64,000 nt of DNA from JANYGA01 sp031420415 (GTDB lineage: Bacteria > Vulcanimicrobiota > Vulcanimicrobiia > Vulcanimicrobiales > Vulcanimicrobiaceae). The notes under the pieces are model-generated. The model saw nothing but the letters and a program-made list of their open reading frames with translations, did not search any database and was not told where the DNA came from. The stretch spans positions 1-64,000 of the forward strand of contig JANOMT010000027.1 of the NCBI GenBank assembly GCA_031420415.1, in the 5' to 3' direction. The translations under genes and the position numbers were made by a program. The number at the start of each line of letters is the position of its first letter. The first letter of the stretch is position 1. Shown here piece by piece: positions 52,156-60,327 of this stretch.

Positions 52156-53493
52156 TTATTTCGATCCGCCGAGCCGTTTGATCGTATCTTCGATATTCGA
52201 GGTGAGAGCGGGATCGTTTCCCTTTTTCGCGAGTTCGTCGGCTCGATTGAGAATGACGAGCCCGTCCTTGGTTTTGCCCGGCTGATTCGCGAGAACGAAT
52301 CCCGCTGCAAAGTTCGCGAGTGCGTCGTTTGGTGCGAGCGCGATCGCTCTATCCGCATCGATCTGCGCACGACCGACGTCGGCATTTTTCGGCGCGCGGA
52401 AGTACATGAGTGCCGCACGAGCATACAACGTTGCCGACTGCGATGGCGCGGCGGCCGCGGCCGATTCGAGCATGGCAGCCGATTCCACGAATTTACTCGC
52501 CAGCGCCAACTCGCTCGCCGACTTCGTGTAGGAACCGGCCAAGAAAAGTCCAGCATTCGTTTGCGTGGGATCGAGTCTCGTGACTTCGGCAGCGATCATT
52601 TTCGCATCATCGATTCGCCCGGCGCCGACGTATGCCGAGACGAGATTGACGTCGATCGTGGCGCGATCGGTCGGTTTGAAGGTTGCGTCTGCGGCTGCGA
52701 GCGAGCGCGCCTTTTCGAGATCCGCGATGGCATCCGCATGTGCGCCGGAGGCGTCTTCGGCGGTCCCGAGCGTATTGAATGTGAAGGGGCCTGGTGCGAT
52801 CGCGACCGCGCGTTTCGCAGCGACGATCGCGGCCGGATACTCTTTGGCCTTGATATGCTCGCCTGCCGCGTCGTTGTACGCTTTCGCCGCGAGCGATTTG
52901 TACTTCTCGGGGATCTCGCCCGCTTTATCGAATGCGGCAGCGGCAGCCGAGGCGTCGTTGAGAAGAGCGCTCGCAACGCCGAGATCGAGCTGCGCCTTGG
53001 CGTCGGTGGGATGCTCCGTGACGTATGTTTTTAGCCCGGATTGCGCGCCCGTGTAGTTACCGGCGCGAATCTGGCGTTCGTACTGCGCGAGCCCACCCGT
53101 TTCGCCCGCATCGCCCGCCACATTCGCCCCACCGCCCTTCGCCGTGAACTTGAGCGTGAAATCATAAAAGGCAATCTGCGGCGTTTTTCCACGCGTGGCC
53201 GCGCGATAGGTCGAGTTCTTCGCGATATCGAGCGCCGTTGCGTCGTCGCCGTGATTGGTCGAGCGAACCACGCCCTGAACCGTGCCCGAGCCTGATTTCG
53301 CGACGAGCACTTTGACGACGACGGTCCCTGGGCCAGAGACGGGGATCACGCTTTTCCCCTGCGTTGCGAGCTTGGGAGGCGAGTAGTAATTCACCGCAAC
53401 ATCGGCCGATGCGTCGGTCGTACCCGCAAGTGCGAGAGCCCCAACCGCCGTCCCCGTGCGCGCGAGCGCACCGAGTGAGAAAGTTCGTGCCAT
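52156..53493 (-). CDS. Secreted TonB_C-like domain plus TPR-repeat protein
   Basis: 445 residues from ATG 53493, with AAGG 5 nt upstream. A signal peptide (SLGALARTGTAVGALALAGT, A-rich cleavage region) is followed by a domain resembling TonB_C: YYSPPKLATQGKSVIPVSGP, VVVKVLVAKSGSGTVQGVVR and YDFTLKFTAKG. From about residue 130 there is a series of TPR-like helix pairs (AQLDLGVASALLNDASAAAA, ALANFAAGFVLANQPG). There is no TM anchor, so it cannot be a classical TonB. It lies immediately upstream of exbB on the same strand but in the tyrA/aro unit. Confidence 0.8.
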   Translation of the reverse strand: MARTFSLGALARTGTAVGALALAGTTDASADVAVNYYSPPKLATQGKSVIPVSGPGTVVVKVLVAKSGSGTVQGVVRSTNHGDDATALDIAKNSTYRAATRGKTPQIAFYDFTLKFTAKGGGANVAGDAGETGGLAQYERQIRAGNYTGAQSGLKTYVTEHPTDAKAQLDLGVASALLNDASAAAAAFDKAGEIPEKYKSLAAKAYNDAAGEHIKAKEYPAAIVAAKRAVAIAPGPFTFNTLGTAEDASGAHADAIADLEKARSLAAADATFKPTDRATIDVNLVSAYVGAGRIDDAKMIAAEVTRLDPTQTNAGLFLAGSYTKSASELALASKFVESAAMLESAAAAAPSQSATLYARAALMYFRAPKNADVGRAQIDADRAIALAPNDALANFAAGFVLANQPGKTKDGLVILNRADELAKKGNDPALTSNIEDTIKRLGGSK

Positions 53494-53495
53494 GG

Positions 53496-54386
53496 TCACC
53501 TTTCATCCGAGACAGGCATATCGCTAGAAACGCGTGCGCTCCGGGTACCGTTCGCACCCAAGCGAGCGACAGCGTCCGCCGATGCTGCGAAAATCGTGCC
53601 GAGTTCGTCGACGCGATCCGCGTCGAGATTTTCGGCGAGTGAAAACAGTACGTTCGCGAGGGCACGGACTTCCTGCGCGACGGGTCTGCCGTTTGCCGCG
53701 AGAATCGCGCGCCAGACATGCCAGCCCGAGGAGCCGAGTCGCAGCATCGAGGCCATGCCCGTACCGCACAACGCCGCCACACCGGGCTCGTCCACGTGTT
53801 CTCCAAGGCGTGCTCCGAGCGCGACGGCGACAACCTGTGGAAGATGCGATGTGAGCGCGACGATGCGATCGTGCTCGTGCGAATCGATCGCCATCGGGCG
53901 CGCACCCATCGAGGCGATAAACGCACGGGCGCGCGCTGCGAGGTCGGGTGATGCAGCCGTATCGTAGGTCCACACACGATCGACGAAAAGCATGGCGTCT
54001 GCGGCGCCAGGGCCGCTGCGTTCCGAGCCCGCAATGGGGTGGGTCGCGATAAAGGCTCGAAGGCCTCGGCCGGCATCGGCAACGGTCGCTTTTACCGATG
54101 CGACGTCGAGCACGAGCGATGCTCGCGGCGGGTCCTTCCCAAGTGCGTGCAGCAGATCGAGCGTTGCATCGAGTGGGGCTGCGAGCACGAGGGTGTCGAC
54201 CTCATTCGCGAGCGTTGCGAAATCCGGGACGTCGCGGCCGATCGCACCGTGGGCCCGCGCGACGACGAGATGCGCCGGATCGGGGTCCCAGCCGACGACT
54301 TCAGCACCCGCTGCCGCCGCACGCAGGCCGATCGACGCACCGATGAGCCCGACGCCCGCAATTCCGAGCGTCGGGGCTGCGCTCAC
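53496..54386 (-). CDS. tyrA: Prephenate dehydrogenase
   Basis: 296 residues from GTG 54386, overlapping the aroF stop (GTGA). LGIAGVGLIGASIGLRAAAA is the NAD-binding loop, FIATHPIAGSERSGPGAADA the prephenate-binding His-Pro segment, and AIDSHEHDRIVALTSHLPQV the C-terminal dimer helix. It oxidatively decarboxylates prephenate toward tyrosine. It follows aroF and aroH, giving DAHP synthesis, chorismate mutase and the tyrosine branch in one unit. Confidence 0.93.
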   Translation of the reverse strand: MSAAPTLGIAGVGLIGASIGLRAAAAGAEVVGWDPDPAHLVVARAHGAIGRDVPDFATLANEVDTLVLAAPLDATLDLLHALGKDPPRASLVLDVASVKATVADAGRGLRAFIATHPIAGSERSGPGAADAMLFVDRVWTYDTAASPDLAARARAFIASMGARPMAIDSHEHDRIVALTSHLPQVVAVALGARLGEHVDEPGVAALCGTGMASMLRLGSSGWHVWRAILAANGRPVAQEVRALANVLFSLAENLDADRVDELGTIFAASADAVARLGANGTRSARVSSDMPVSDER

Positions 54387-55429
54387 GCAGCCGCGGTCGC
54401 GGGCTCCGGGAGCTTGCGGCCGACGGCCTCGGCGACCGGGGCGATCCGCGTCATGAGTTCGGCGAACATCGGGAGCGTCAACGATTGCGGTCCGTCGGAG
54501 AAGGCGGCAGCGGGATTGGGATGGACCTCGATGATGAGGCCATCCGCACCGCCGGCGACCGCCGCGAGGCTCATCGGAGCGACGAGGTTGCGGATACCCG
54601 TGCCGTGCGACGGATCGACGATGACGGGCAGGTGCGTGAGGCCCTGTGCGACCGGTACGGCCGAAAGATCGAGCAAATTGCGCGTCGCTTGATCGTAACT
54701 GCGGATACCGCGTTCGCAAAGGACGATCGCATGGTTCCCGGCGACGTAGATGTACTCGGCGGCCATGAGCCACTCGTCGATCGTCGCCGCCATTCCGCGC
54801 TTGAGCAACGCCGGAACGCGCGCGCCGCCCACTTCGCGCAGGAGCGCGAAGTTCTGCATGTTACGCGCGCCAATTTGCAAGATATCGGCGTACTTCGAGA
54901 CGAGCTCGATATCGCGCACGTCGAGCACCTCGGTCACGACGGCGAGCCCGTTGCGATCCGCAGCGTCTCGCAAGTACTTGAGGCCTTCTTCGCCGAGACC
55001 TTGGAATGCGTACGGTGAGGTGCGCGGTTTGAACGCGCCGCCGCGCAAGATATTCGCGCCCGCTGCGGCAACTGCGCGCGCCGTCGTTTCGAGTTGCTCG
55101 CGCGATTCGACGCTGCAGGGCCCCGCGCAGATCGCGATCTCCGTGCCGCCGAACGAGATGCCCGGCTTGACGCGAACGATCGTCCGATCGGGCCGCGCTT
55201 CGCGGCTAACGAGTTTGAAGCTCTTCGAGATCGGAACGACCGATTCGACGCCGTCGAGACCGGCGAACTGGGCCAACAGAGTCTCCTTATCGCTCGGCGC
55301 GCCAACGACGCCGACGATCGTGCGTTCCGCTCCACGGCTAATATGCGCCTTAAGCGCGAGAGAGGCGATGAGTGCCGTGACCGCATCGAGCTCGGCGTCG
55401 GCTGCGTGTGGGCGCATAACGATGATCAT
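54383..55429 (-). CDS. aroF: 3-deoxy-7-phosphoheptulonate synthase (DAHP synthase, AroF/AroG-beta type)
   Basis: 348 residues from ATG 55429. An N-terminal ferredoxin-like regulatory domain (MIIVMRPHAADAELDAVTAL) precedes the barrel: AICAGPCSVESREQLETTAR, GGAFKPRTSPYAFQGLGEEG, ILQIGARNMQNFALLREVGG, NHAIVLCERGIRSYDQATRN and VIVDPSHGTGIRNLV. This is the Bacillus/Thermotoga class that is inhibited through the N-terminal domain. It condenses PEP and erythrose-4-phosphate. It overlaps aroH by ATGA. Confidence 0.95.
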   Translation of the reverse strand: MIIVMRPHAADAELDAVTALIASLALKAHISRGAERTIVGVVGAPSDKETLLAQFAGLDGVESVVPISKSFKLVSREARPDRTIVRVKPGISFGGTEIAICAGPCSVESREQLETTARAVAAAGANILRGGAFKPRTSPYAFQGLGEEGLKYLRDAADRNGLAVVTEVLDVRDIELVSKYADILQIGARNMQNFALLREVGGARVPALLKRGMAATIDEWLMAAEYIYVAGNHAIVLCERGIRSYDQATRNLLDLSAVPVAQGLTHLPVIVDPSHGTGIRNLVAPMSLAAVAGGADGLIIEVHPNPAAAFSDGPQSLTLPMFAELMTRIAPVAEAVGRKLPEPATAAA

Positions 55430-55821
55430 TGGGGCGTGGTACTCCGAGCTACTGGTGTCGTGGGCGGGGCGAGGTCCGGACGAAGCATGACGGCTTCGCG
55501 CAAGTAGACGTGAACCATCTCCGCTTGGCTCTTCTCCGTGTTGACGTGCACGAGAATACGGATGCATTTTTCGAGTCGACCGGGCACGCCGATCTCAGTG
55601 AAATTGAGGAGCGGCACCATCGTCCATCCCATCCGACGAGCGGCCGCAGCCGGAAATTCCGCGTGTAAGTCCGGGGTGACGGTGAAGAGCGCCGAAGCGA
55701 CGTTTTCCGGCTCGATGGCATTGGCCGCGACGACTTCACGCACGAGTTCTTCGGTTGCGGCCAAGATCGCTTCGGCGTCGTCACACTCGACCGTCGTTGC
55801 GCCGCGAACCCCGCGAACCAT
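55426..55821 (-). CDS. aroH: Chorismate mutase, AroH class
   Basis: 131 residues from ATG 55821 (GGAG 5 nt upstream), sharing TGATG with the rluB stop. VRGVRGATTVECDDAEAILA and the trimeric AroH-fold landmarks LFTVTPDLHAEFPAAAARRM, VPLLNFTEIGVPGRLEKCIR and AEMVHVYLREAVMLRPDL match B. subtilis AroH. It converts chorismate to prephenate, feeding TyrA encoded downstream. Confidence 0.94.
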   Translation of the reverse strand: MVRGVRGATTVECDDAEAILAATEELVREVVAANAIEPENVASALFTVTPDLHAEFPAAAARRMGWTMVPLLNFTEIGVPGRLEKCIRILVHVNTEKSQAEMVHVYLREAVMLRPDLAPPTTPVARSTTPQ

Positions 55822-56585
55822 CACAGCTCCTCCCGGTCGTCGCCGTCCGAGCCGTCACGCGACGCGCGATTGGCTTCGCTCTGCAACGCGCGGAGCGCTG
55901 CGAGTTCGCGATCGGTCACGTCGCGCCAACTCCCGGGCGAGAGATCGCCGAGGTTGAGCGGCCCGAAGCGCAGGCGGACGAGTGAGAGAACGGGATGATC
56001 GGTCGTTTCGAACATCCGGCGCACTTGGCGATTGCGGCCCTCGTGAATCGTCACGTCGATCTCAGAAACCGCGGGCCCGGCACGCACGACGCGTAATTTC
56101 GCGGGCCGACTGCGGCCGTCGTCGAGGCGTACGCCCGCGATGAACTTCTTCATATCTTCGCCTTGAAGCCGACCTTGCACGATCGCGCGATACGTCTTTT
56201 CGACACCAAATTTCGGATGCGTCAGCACGTGCGCCATATCGCCGTCGTTGGTGAGAAAGAGCAGACCCGAGGTGTCGTAATCGAGGCGACCGACGGGTAC
56301 GACGCGCCCGCCGTCGTGCGGCACGAGCGAGGCAACCGTCTTGCGGCCGCCGGGGTCGCGCATCGTGGTCATGACTTTCGCAGGCTTATTGAGGACGACG
56401 TACCGTTTTTCGTCGGGAACGGCGACGACGTTTCCCGCAAACTCGACGCGATCGCCAGGCGCAACGGACGTGCCGAGTTCGCGCACGGTTTTCCCGTTCA
56501 CGCGCACGTGGCCCGCTGTGATGAATTCTTCGGCCTTCCGACGCGACGAAATGCCCGCGTGGGCGAGGTACTTTTGCAATCGCAC
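55821..56585 (-). CDS. rluB: Pseudouridine synthase RluB family
   Basis: 254 residues from GTG 56585 (GAAGAGA about 9 nt upstream; a TTG at 56615 is an alternative). The S4 domain VRLQKYLAHAGISSRRKAEE is followed by YVVLNKPAKVMTTMRDPGGR, the catalytic loop VGRLDYDTSGLLFLTNDGD with D102, and IHEGRNRQVRRMFETTDHPV. It modifies 23S rRNA helix 89 (RluB). First gene of the rluB-aroH-aroF-tyrA-TPR unit, a pairing also seen in Gram-positive bacteria. Confidence 0.93.
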   Translation of the reverse strand: MRLQKYLAHAGISSRRKAEEFITAGHVRVNGKTVRELGTSVAPGDRVEFAGNVVAVPDEKRYVVLNKPAKVMTTMRDPGGRKTVASLVPHDGGRVVPVGRLDYDTSGLLFLTNDGDMAHVLTHPKFGVEKTYRAIVQGRLQGEDMKKFIAGVRLDDGRSRPAKLRVVRAGPAVSEIDVTIHEGRNRQVRRMFETTDHPVLSLVRLRFGPLNLGDLSPGSWRDVTDRELAALRALQSEANRASRDGSDGDDREEL

Positions 56586-56654
56586 GACGGTTGTCTCTTC
56601 GCCGCGCGGCCGCAAGATCGCTCTCGGGTCTCGACCCCTTCGCGACCCGTTGCT

Positions 56655-57242
56655 TCAGCGGTTAAGCGCCCGCGTGCCGCTGAGGTGCGGGCTGCCGCGC
56701 TCGTAAAAACGCAAGAGCCGGTCGGCAGCCTGCGTGATGCCGATTCGCACGCTCGTGCCGATCTCGGACACCGGGGCGCCTGCGGCAAGCCAGAGCGGGC
56801 CCGGCGTCGTGAGATCGATGCCGTCGATGGAACGCGTGATGGCGAGCGACGTCGCGAGCTTTCCAGGGCCGCGGCAGAGATCGCGCGCCGTAGAGTGCGG
56901 ACGACGCGCGCGCATCGCCTCGATACCCGCGAGTGGTTCGCCCGCCCGAATCAGAACACCGGCGCCGACGCCTGCCGATTCGCTCGAAACGTTGACGCAG
57001 AAATACATGCCGTAAATGAGATAAACGTACGCGTGACCGAGCCGTAAAAAGAGGGAGCGATTGCGTACGGTTTCGCGGCGATACGCATGCGCGGCCGGAT
57101 CGCCCGGAACGTAGGCCTCCGTTTCAACGATCCGTAGGGCGCAGCGGACGCCCTCCACTTCCGAAACCAGGACCGTACCGAGGAGTTGGCGCGCGAGTGC
57201 GACGGTATCGGCCTCGAGTTCGGCACGACGCAACCGCCGCAA
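56655..57242 (-). CDS. 3-methyladenine DNA glycosylase (AAG/Mpg family)
   Basis: 195 residues from TTG 57242, chosen because GGAG lies 6 nt upstream and the length fits the family. ADTVALARQLLGTVLVSEVE, the catalytic RIVETEAYVPGDPAAHAYR, VYLIYGMYFCVNVSSESAGV and ARDLCRGPGKLATSLAITRS are AAG signatures. It excises alkylated purines and hypoxanthine. It follows the 145-aa gene by 43 nt on the same strand and so is probably driven by the LexA-type promoter at 57745-57774. Confidence 0.93.
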   Translation of the reverse strand: MRRLRRAELEADTVALARQLLGTVLVSEVEGVRCALRIVETEAYVPGDPAAHAYRRETVRNRSLFLRLGHAYVYLIYGMYFCVNVSSESAGVGAGVLIRAGEPLAGIEAMRARRPHSTARDLCRGPGKLATSLAITRSIDGIDLTTPGPLWLAAGAPVSEIGTSVRIGITQAADRLLRFYERGSPHLSGTRALNR

Positions 57243-57285
57243 CCGAAGCTCCGGCTGTTCGTCACGACGCGTGTGATCGCGAGGT

Positions 57286-57723
57286 TCAAGCGGCGACGGC
57301 GAGAGCGACCTCCGCGCGGGCCCGCGAACCGAGGTCGCGCGTCGAAGGATTACCGATCGCATGAAAATTTACGCGCGCGAATCGGTTCAGCGTACAGCGC
57401 AACTGGACGTACGGAATGGTGAGCGCGGGGGGGACAGGGGCATGCTCGACGAGATCGCGTGCAAGCGAAACGTCGTCGAAAACGAGTGCAACGGCACGAA
57501 GTCCGCGACACACCAAATGTGTTGCCACGGCTTGCGCCGCTGCATACGCGATGTCCCGACCGCGGAGCGCCGGAAGTGGACGGCACCGAAACGCTATCCT
57601 CACGAGAGTTTCGTTTCGATCCTCTGTCTCAGAGAGAGCAACGTAGGCGATTCCGTTGCCCGCGCTATTGGCGGCGAATCCAAGCGTTGCCGTAGCGAAC
57701 GAGTCGTGCGTCGATATGCTCAT
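57286..57723 (-). CDS. Unknown 145-aa protein under a LexA-type promoter
   Basis: ATG 57723 follows the promoter/LexA box by about 20 nt. MSISTHDSFATATLGFAANS opens an alternating beta/alpha pattern: GIAYVALSETEDRNETLVRI, a helix RDIAYAAAQAVATHLVCRGL, then AVALVFDDVSLARDLVEHA and VQLRCTLNRFARVNFHAI. The order strand-strand-helix-VFDD-helix is suggestive of an RNase H-like (RVT_3-type) fold, with acidic residues available, but no catalytic DEDD set is clear. It is the first gene before mpg and so is a candidate SOS-induced repair or nucleic acid-binding protein. No family recognised with confidence. Confidence 0.7.
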   Translation of the reverse strand: MSISTHDSFATATLGFAANSAGNGIAYVALSETEDRNETLVRIAFRCRPLPALRGRDIAYAAAQAVATHLVCRGLRAVALVFDDVSLARDLVEHAPVPPALTIPYVQLRCTLNRFARVNFHAIGNPSTRDLGSRARAEVALAVAA

Positions 57724-57744
57724 CTTTATAGTTGCCTCGCCGAA

Positions 57745-57774
57745 ATCATACATCGAACATACGTTCGATGTCAA
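57745..57774 (-). promoter_or_regulatory. Near-consensus promoter with a perfect Gram-positive LexA (SOS) box in its spacer
   Basis: On the minus strand TTGACA (57774-57769), an 18-bp spacer and TATGAT (57750-57745). The core box CGAACATACGTTCG at 57754-57767 matches the Bacillus/actinobacterial LexA consensus CGAAC-RNRY-GTTCG in every position, and the dyad extends to 9-bp arms (57750-57771). LexA bound there would cover the polymerase site. The transcript would start near 57738 and cover the 145-aa gene and mpg. The -35 overlaps the stop of the glycosyltransferase gene. Confidence 0.88.
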
Positions 57775-58943
57775 CCGGAGGTAAGCACGGCGGGTCCGGC
57801 GTGTGTTGTGCGGGTGGGGCCCACATCCACGAGTTCGTCGTAGAGCGCGATGACGCGCGCGCCGAGACGATCTCCATCGAAGCGATTCGAGACGTCGCGA
57901 CTGCGGCGCAGCGCGAATCGTCCGGCGTCGAGCACGCTACCGAGTGCGGCTGCAAGCGCAGTTGCGTCGCCGGAGACGAGCGTGCCCGCACCTCCGAGTA
58001 CGTCGGCGGTCGCAGGCGTATCGATCGCCACGATCGGGACGCCGGATGCGAGGGCCTCGACGAGAACGAGCCCTTGCGTTTCCGTTCGGCTCGTGAACAC
58101 GAACGCATCGGCCGAGGCGTAGATATCGGGGAGATCTTCACGCGCGGATTCGCCGGCGAAATACACGCGCGATGCGATGCCAAGTCGAACGCAGGCGCGC
58201 TCGAGTTCCGCGCGATGCGTTCCCTCACCGACGATCGCGAGCCGGGCGCGCGTGTCATCGAGTCGTGCGAAAGCTTCGAGCACGAGATCGACGTTTTTCT
58301 CGCGACCCAAACGACCGACGACGAGCGACAAACGTTCGTGCGCTGCGACCCCAAAGCGCGCGCGGAGATCGTCGCGACGCACGCCGCGTGCGAATCGCGC
58401 GCAATCGATCCCACTCGGCACGATCTCGATGCGCGACGTCACGCCGAGCGCGCGGAGATGTGATTCCATAGCGCGCGTCGGGACGATCACCGCGTCCGCA
58501 CCGTTCGCAAACGCGCGCGTGAGATGCCTCGCAACGCGCCGCGTCGCGTCGCGCTGGAAGGGAACGTAATGCGCGTACGCTTCGAGTTGCGTGTGATACG
58601 TGAAGACGAGCGGCACGCGCGCGTGACGTGCGACACGCGCGCCGAGCCATCCGGTCACGAACGGCGAATGGGCGTGGACGATCGAGATATCGCCGAGCGG
58701 ACGCAAAAGGTACGGTACCGTAAGACGGTATGCCGTTCGCGTGGGCAACGGAAACGACGGTATGCGAACCACGTGCGAATCGTCGTCGCGATATTTCGGC
58801 ATCGCGGGCGTGATGAGGGCGTACGCACGATCGTTGACACGAAGCGCGTGCGCGAGCGCGTCGAGCGACGCGACGATTCCGTTTTGGATCGGTCGATAAC
58901 ACTCGGTAAAGAGACCGACGCGAAACGCGCTCACGATGCTCAC
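57771..58943 (-). CDS. Glycosyltransferase family 4 (mannosyl/glucosyltransferase-like)
   Basis: 390 residues. RVGLFTECYRPIQNGIVASL at the N-terminus, ISIVHAHSPFVTGWLGARVA and FTYHTQLEAYAHYVPFQRDA in the acceptor domain, EIVPSGIDCARFARG, and the donor-binding SRTETQGLVLVEALASGVPI (E-x7-E). It resembles the family of diacylglycerol glucosyl- or phosphatidylinositol mannosyltransferases, a membrane glycolipid role. Divergent from the 3D-domain gene; its stop lies inside the SOS promoter of the next unit. Confidence 0.9.
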   Translation of the reverse strand: MSIVSAFRVGLFTECYRPIQNGIVASLDALAHALRVNDRAYALITPAMPKYRDDDSHVVRIPSFPLPTRTAYRLTVPYLLRPLGDISIVHAHSPFVTGWLGARVARHARVPLVFTYHTQLEAYAHYVPFQRDATRRVARHLTRAFANGADAVIVPTRAMESHLRALGVTSRIEIVPSGIDCARFARGVRRDDLRARFGVAAHERLSLVVGRLGREKNVDLVLEAFARLDDTRARLAIVGEGTHRAELERACVRLGIASRVYFAGESAREDLPDIYASADAFVFTSRTETQGLVLVEALASGVPIVAIDTPATADVLGGAGTLVSGDATALAAALGSVLDAGRFALRRSRDVSNRFDGDRLGARVIALYDELVDVGPTRTTHAGPAVLTSG

Positions 58944-59000
58944 AAGCTTTCTGCGATCGGCCCCGATCGCCTACGTTGGTCGGAATGACGTTTTGTCAAG

Positions 59001-59030
59001 TTGACGTCGAACAAATTCTCGTGCTAAGGT
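59001..59030 (+). promoter_or_regulatory. Promoter candidate for the 3D-domain/rsmA unit
   Basis: TTGACG (59001-59006) and TAAGGT (59025-59030) with an 18-bp spacer and an upstream TGC that could act as an extended -10. The transcript would begin near the structured leader, leaving about 155 nt before the TTG start at 59192. Confidence 0.4.
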
Positions 59031-59165
59031 GCCGAAAGTTCAGCGCCCCCCCGCGCCGGGGGTCGTTCGGCCGTCGTTCTCTGGAGGGGCGAGTCGCTAC
59101 TTTTAAGCTGCGCGTCGCGAAGTCGGCGCCCGGGCATAATGCTCGGGAATACCTGTCTTCGGCAC
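59029..59165 (+). promoter_or_regulatory. Structured 5' leader (riboswitch-like) of the 3D-domain gene
   Basis: A perfect 8-bp closing stem GTGCCGAA (59029-59036)/TTCGGCAC (59158-59165) encloses at least two hairpins: CCCCC/GGGGG (about 59046-59062) and a 7-bp GC-rich stem at 59129-59147. The segment GGAGGGGCGAGTCGCTAC lies between them. The ribosome site AAGGAG (59181-59186) follows 15 nt after the closing stem. The context, a YabE-like 3D-domain wall protein before rsmA, is one where c-di-AMP (ydaO/yuaA) riboswitches are known. I do not see that aptamer's conserved 3' core, so the ligand is unassigned. Confidence 0.5.
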
Positions 59166-59191
59166 GCCACACGCCTTTTTAAGGAGCCGGA

Positions 59192-60280
59192 TTGATCGTA
59201 AGAGATCAAAGAATTGCGAGCGTCGTAGCCACGGGGATTCTCTCTGTCGGGCTTTTCGGGTGGTTCACGCTTCCCGCGCGCGGCGCACAATTCGATGGCG
59301 TTACGGTCATAAATCCCGCCATTTCCACCTCGAGTATCGATCGCAGTTCTGCTCCATCCGCAAGCGCACCGATCTTTGCGACCATCGTCCGGGACGGCAC
59401 GGCTTATACGTATGGTACGATGGCTACGACCGTTGGCGAATTCTTGACCGAGCGCGACATTCGCATAGTCCGCGGCGATATCGTCGCTCCCGATACGAAC
59501 GAGCGTCTTACCGATGGAATGCGTGTGACGGTTCGTTTTGCCGTACCGGTCTCGCTCACCGTGGGATCGCAGACACGGACCGTACGGACCGTGCCGACGA
59601 CGGTGAGCCAACTCCTCGCTTCGCAACACGTCCGTCTGGGTGTCCACGACGAAGTCTCTCCCTCGTTGCCAACGCTCGTCGATGGCAACGATCGGGTACG
59701 CGTCGTGCGCGTCGCGATGTGGACGGCACACGTTCGCGAAAATATTGTCGCTCGCGTACACACACGCAATGATGCATCGCTGCCTGCCGGGCACGTCGTC
59801 GCGGTCGCGAAAGGTCGGGCGGGTATCCGCGAAACGACATTTCGTTACGTGCGTCGCGACGACGCCGCGCCGACGCGCATCACGCTTGCGTCGCGCATCG
59901 TGCGCGCACCGCAGACGCGCATCGTCGTGCGCGGCATCGCAACGTACACGTCGCTCGCACGCGTCGCACGACTGGGGTTCAAGAACGCCGTCCGTTTCGC
60001 GGGCACCGCGATTAACATGATCGCGACGGCGTACACGGCGGCCTGCTATAAATGTAGCGGTATCACGGCCAGCGGCGTTCGCGCCGGCTTCGGCATCATC
60101 GCCGTAGACCCGCGGGTCATTCCGTTAGGTACGAAACTTTTCGTGCCGGGATACGGCCGTGCTGTTGCAGGCGACACGGGCGGCGCTATCGTCGGCAACC
60201 GCGTCGACCTCGGTATGGACACCCAACACGACGCGATTCGATACGGGCGACGTCCCGTCACGGTTTACGTCCTCCGATAG
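59192..60280 (+). CDS. YabE-like secreted protein: ubiquitin-like (DUF348) repeats and 3D domain
   Basis: 362 residues from TTG 59192, with AAGGAG 5 nt upstream. A signal anchor (ASVVATGILSVGLFGWFTLP) is followed by two DUF348-type repeats (GTMATTVGEFLTERDIRIVR; RTVPTTVSQLLASQHVRLGV) and a G5-like segment. The C-terminal 3D domain (about 275-362) has MIATAYTAACYKCSGITASG, IIAVDPRVIPLGTKLFVPGY, AGDTGGAIVGNRVDLGMDT and RPVTVYVL, including the three Asp residues that name it. Family members are peptidoglycan-modifying (MltA/YocH-like) or Rpf-associated. The gene order 3D-gene then rsmA matches yabE-(rnmV)-ksgA of Bacillus, minus rnmV. Confidence 0.9.
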   Translation: MIVRDQRIASVVATGILSVGLFGWFTLPARGAQFDGVTVINPAISTSSIDRSSAPSASAPIFATIVRDGTAYTYGTMATTVGEFLTERDIRIVRGDIVAPDTNERLTDGMRVTVRFAVPVSLTVGSQTRTVRTVPTTVSQLLASQHVRLGVHDEVSPSLPTLVDGNDRVRVVRVAMWTAHVRENIVARVHTRNDASLPAGHVVAVAKGRAGIRETTFRYVRRDDAAPTRITLASRIVRAPQTRIVVRGIATYTSLARVARLGFKNAVRFAGTAINMIATAYTAACYKCSGITASGVRAGFGIIAVDPRVIPLGTKLFVPGYGRAVAGDTGGAIVGNRVDLGMDTQHDAIRYGRRPVTVYVLR

Positions 60281-60327
60281 AGACGTCCGAACCATCTCAT
60301 GCGCGTGCGCTTCTCGCGGCACGCGGC

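Noticed and set aside
57286..57723. RNase H assignment for the SOS-linked 145-aa protein
   Set aside because: The beta/alpha order is suggestive but a full DEDD catalytic set cannot be identified by eye; left as unknown.
59029..59165. Confident c-di-AMP (ydaO/yuaA) riboswitch call
   Set aside because: Only the context and a closing stem fit; the conserved aptamer core was not found, so the element is reported without a ligand.
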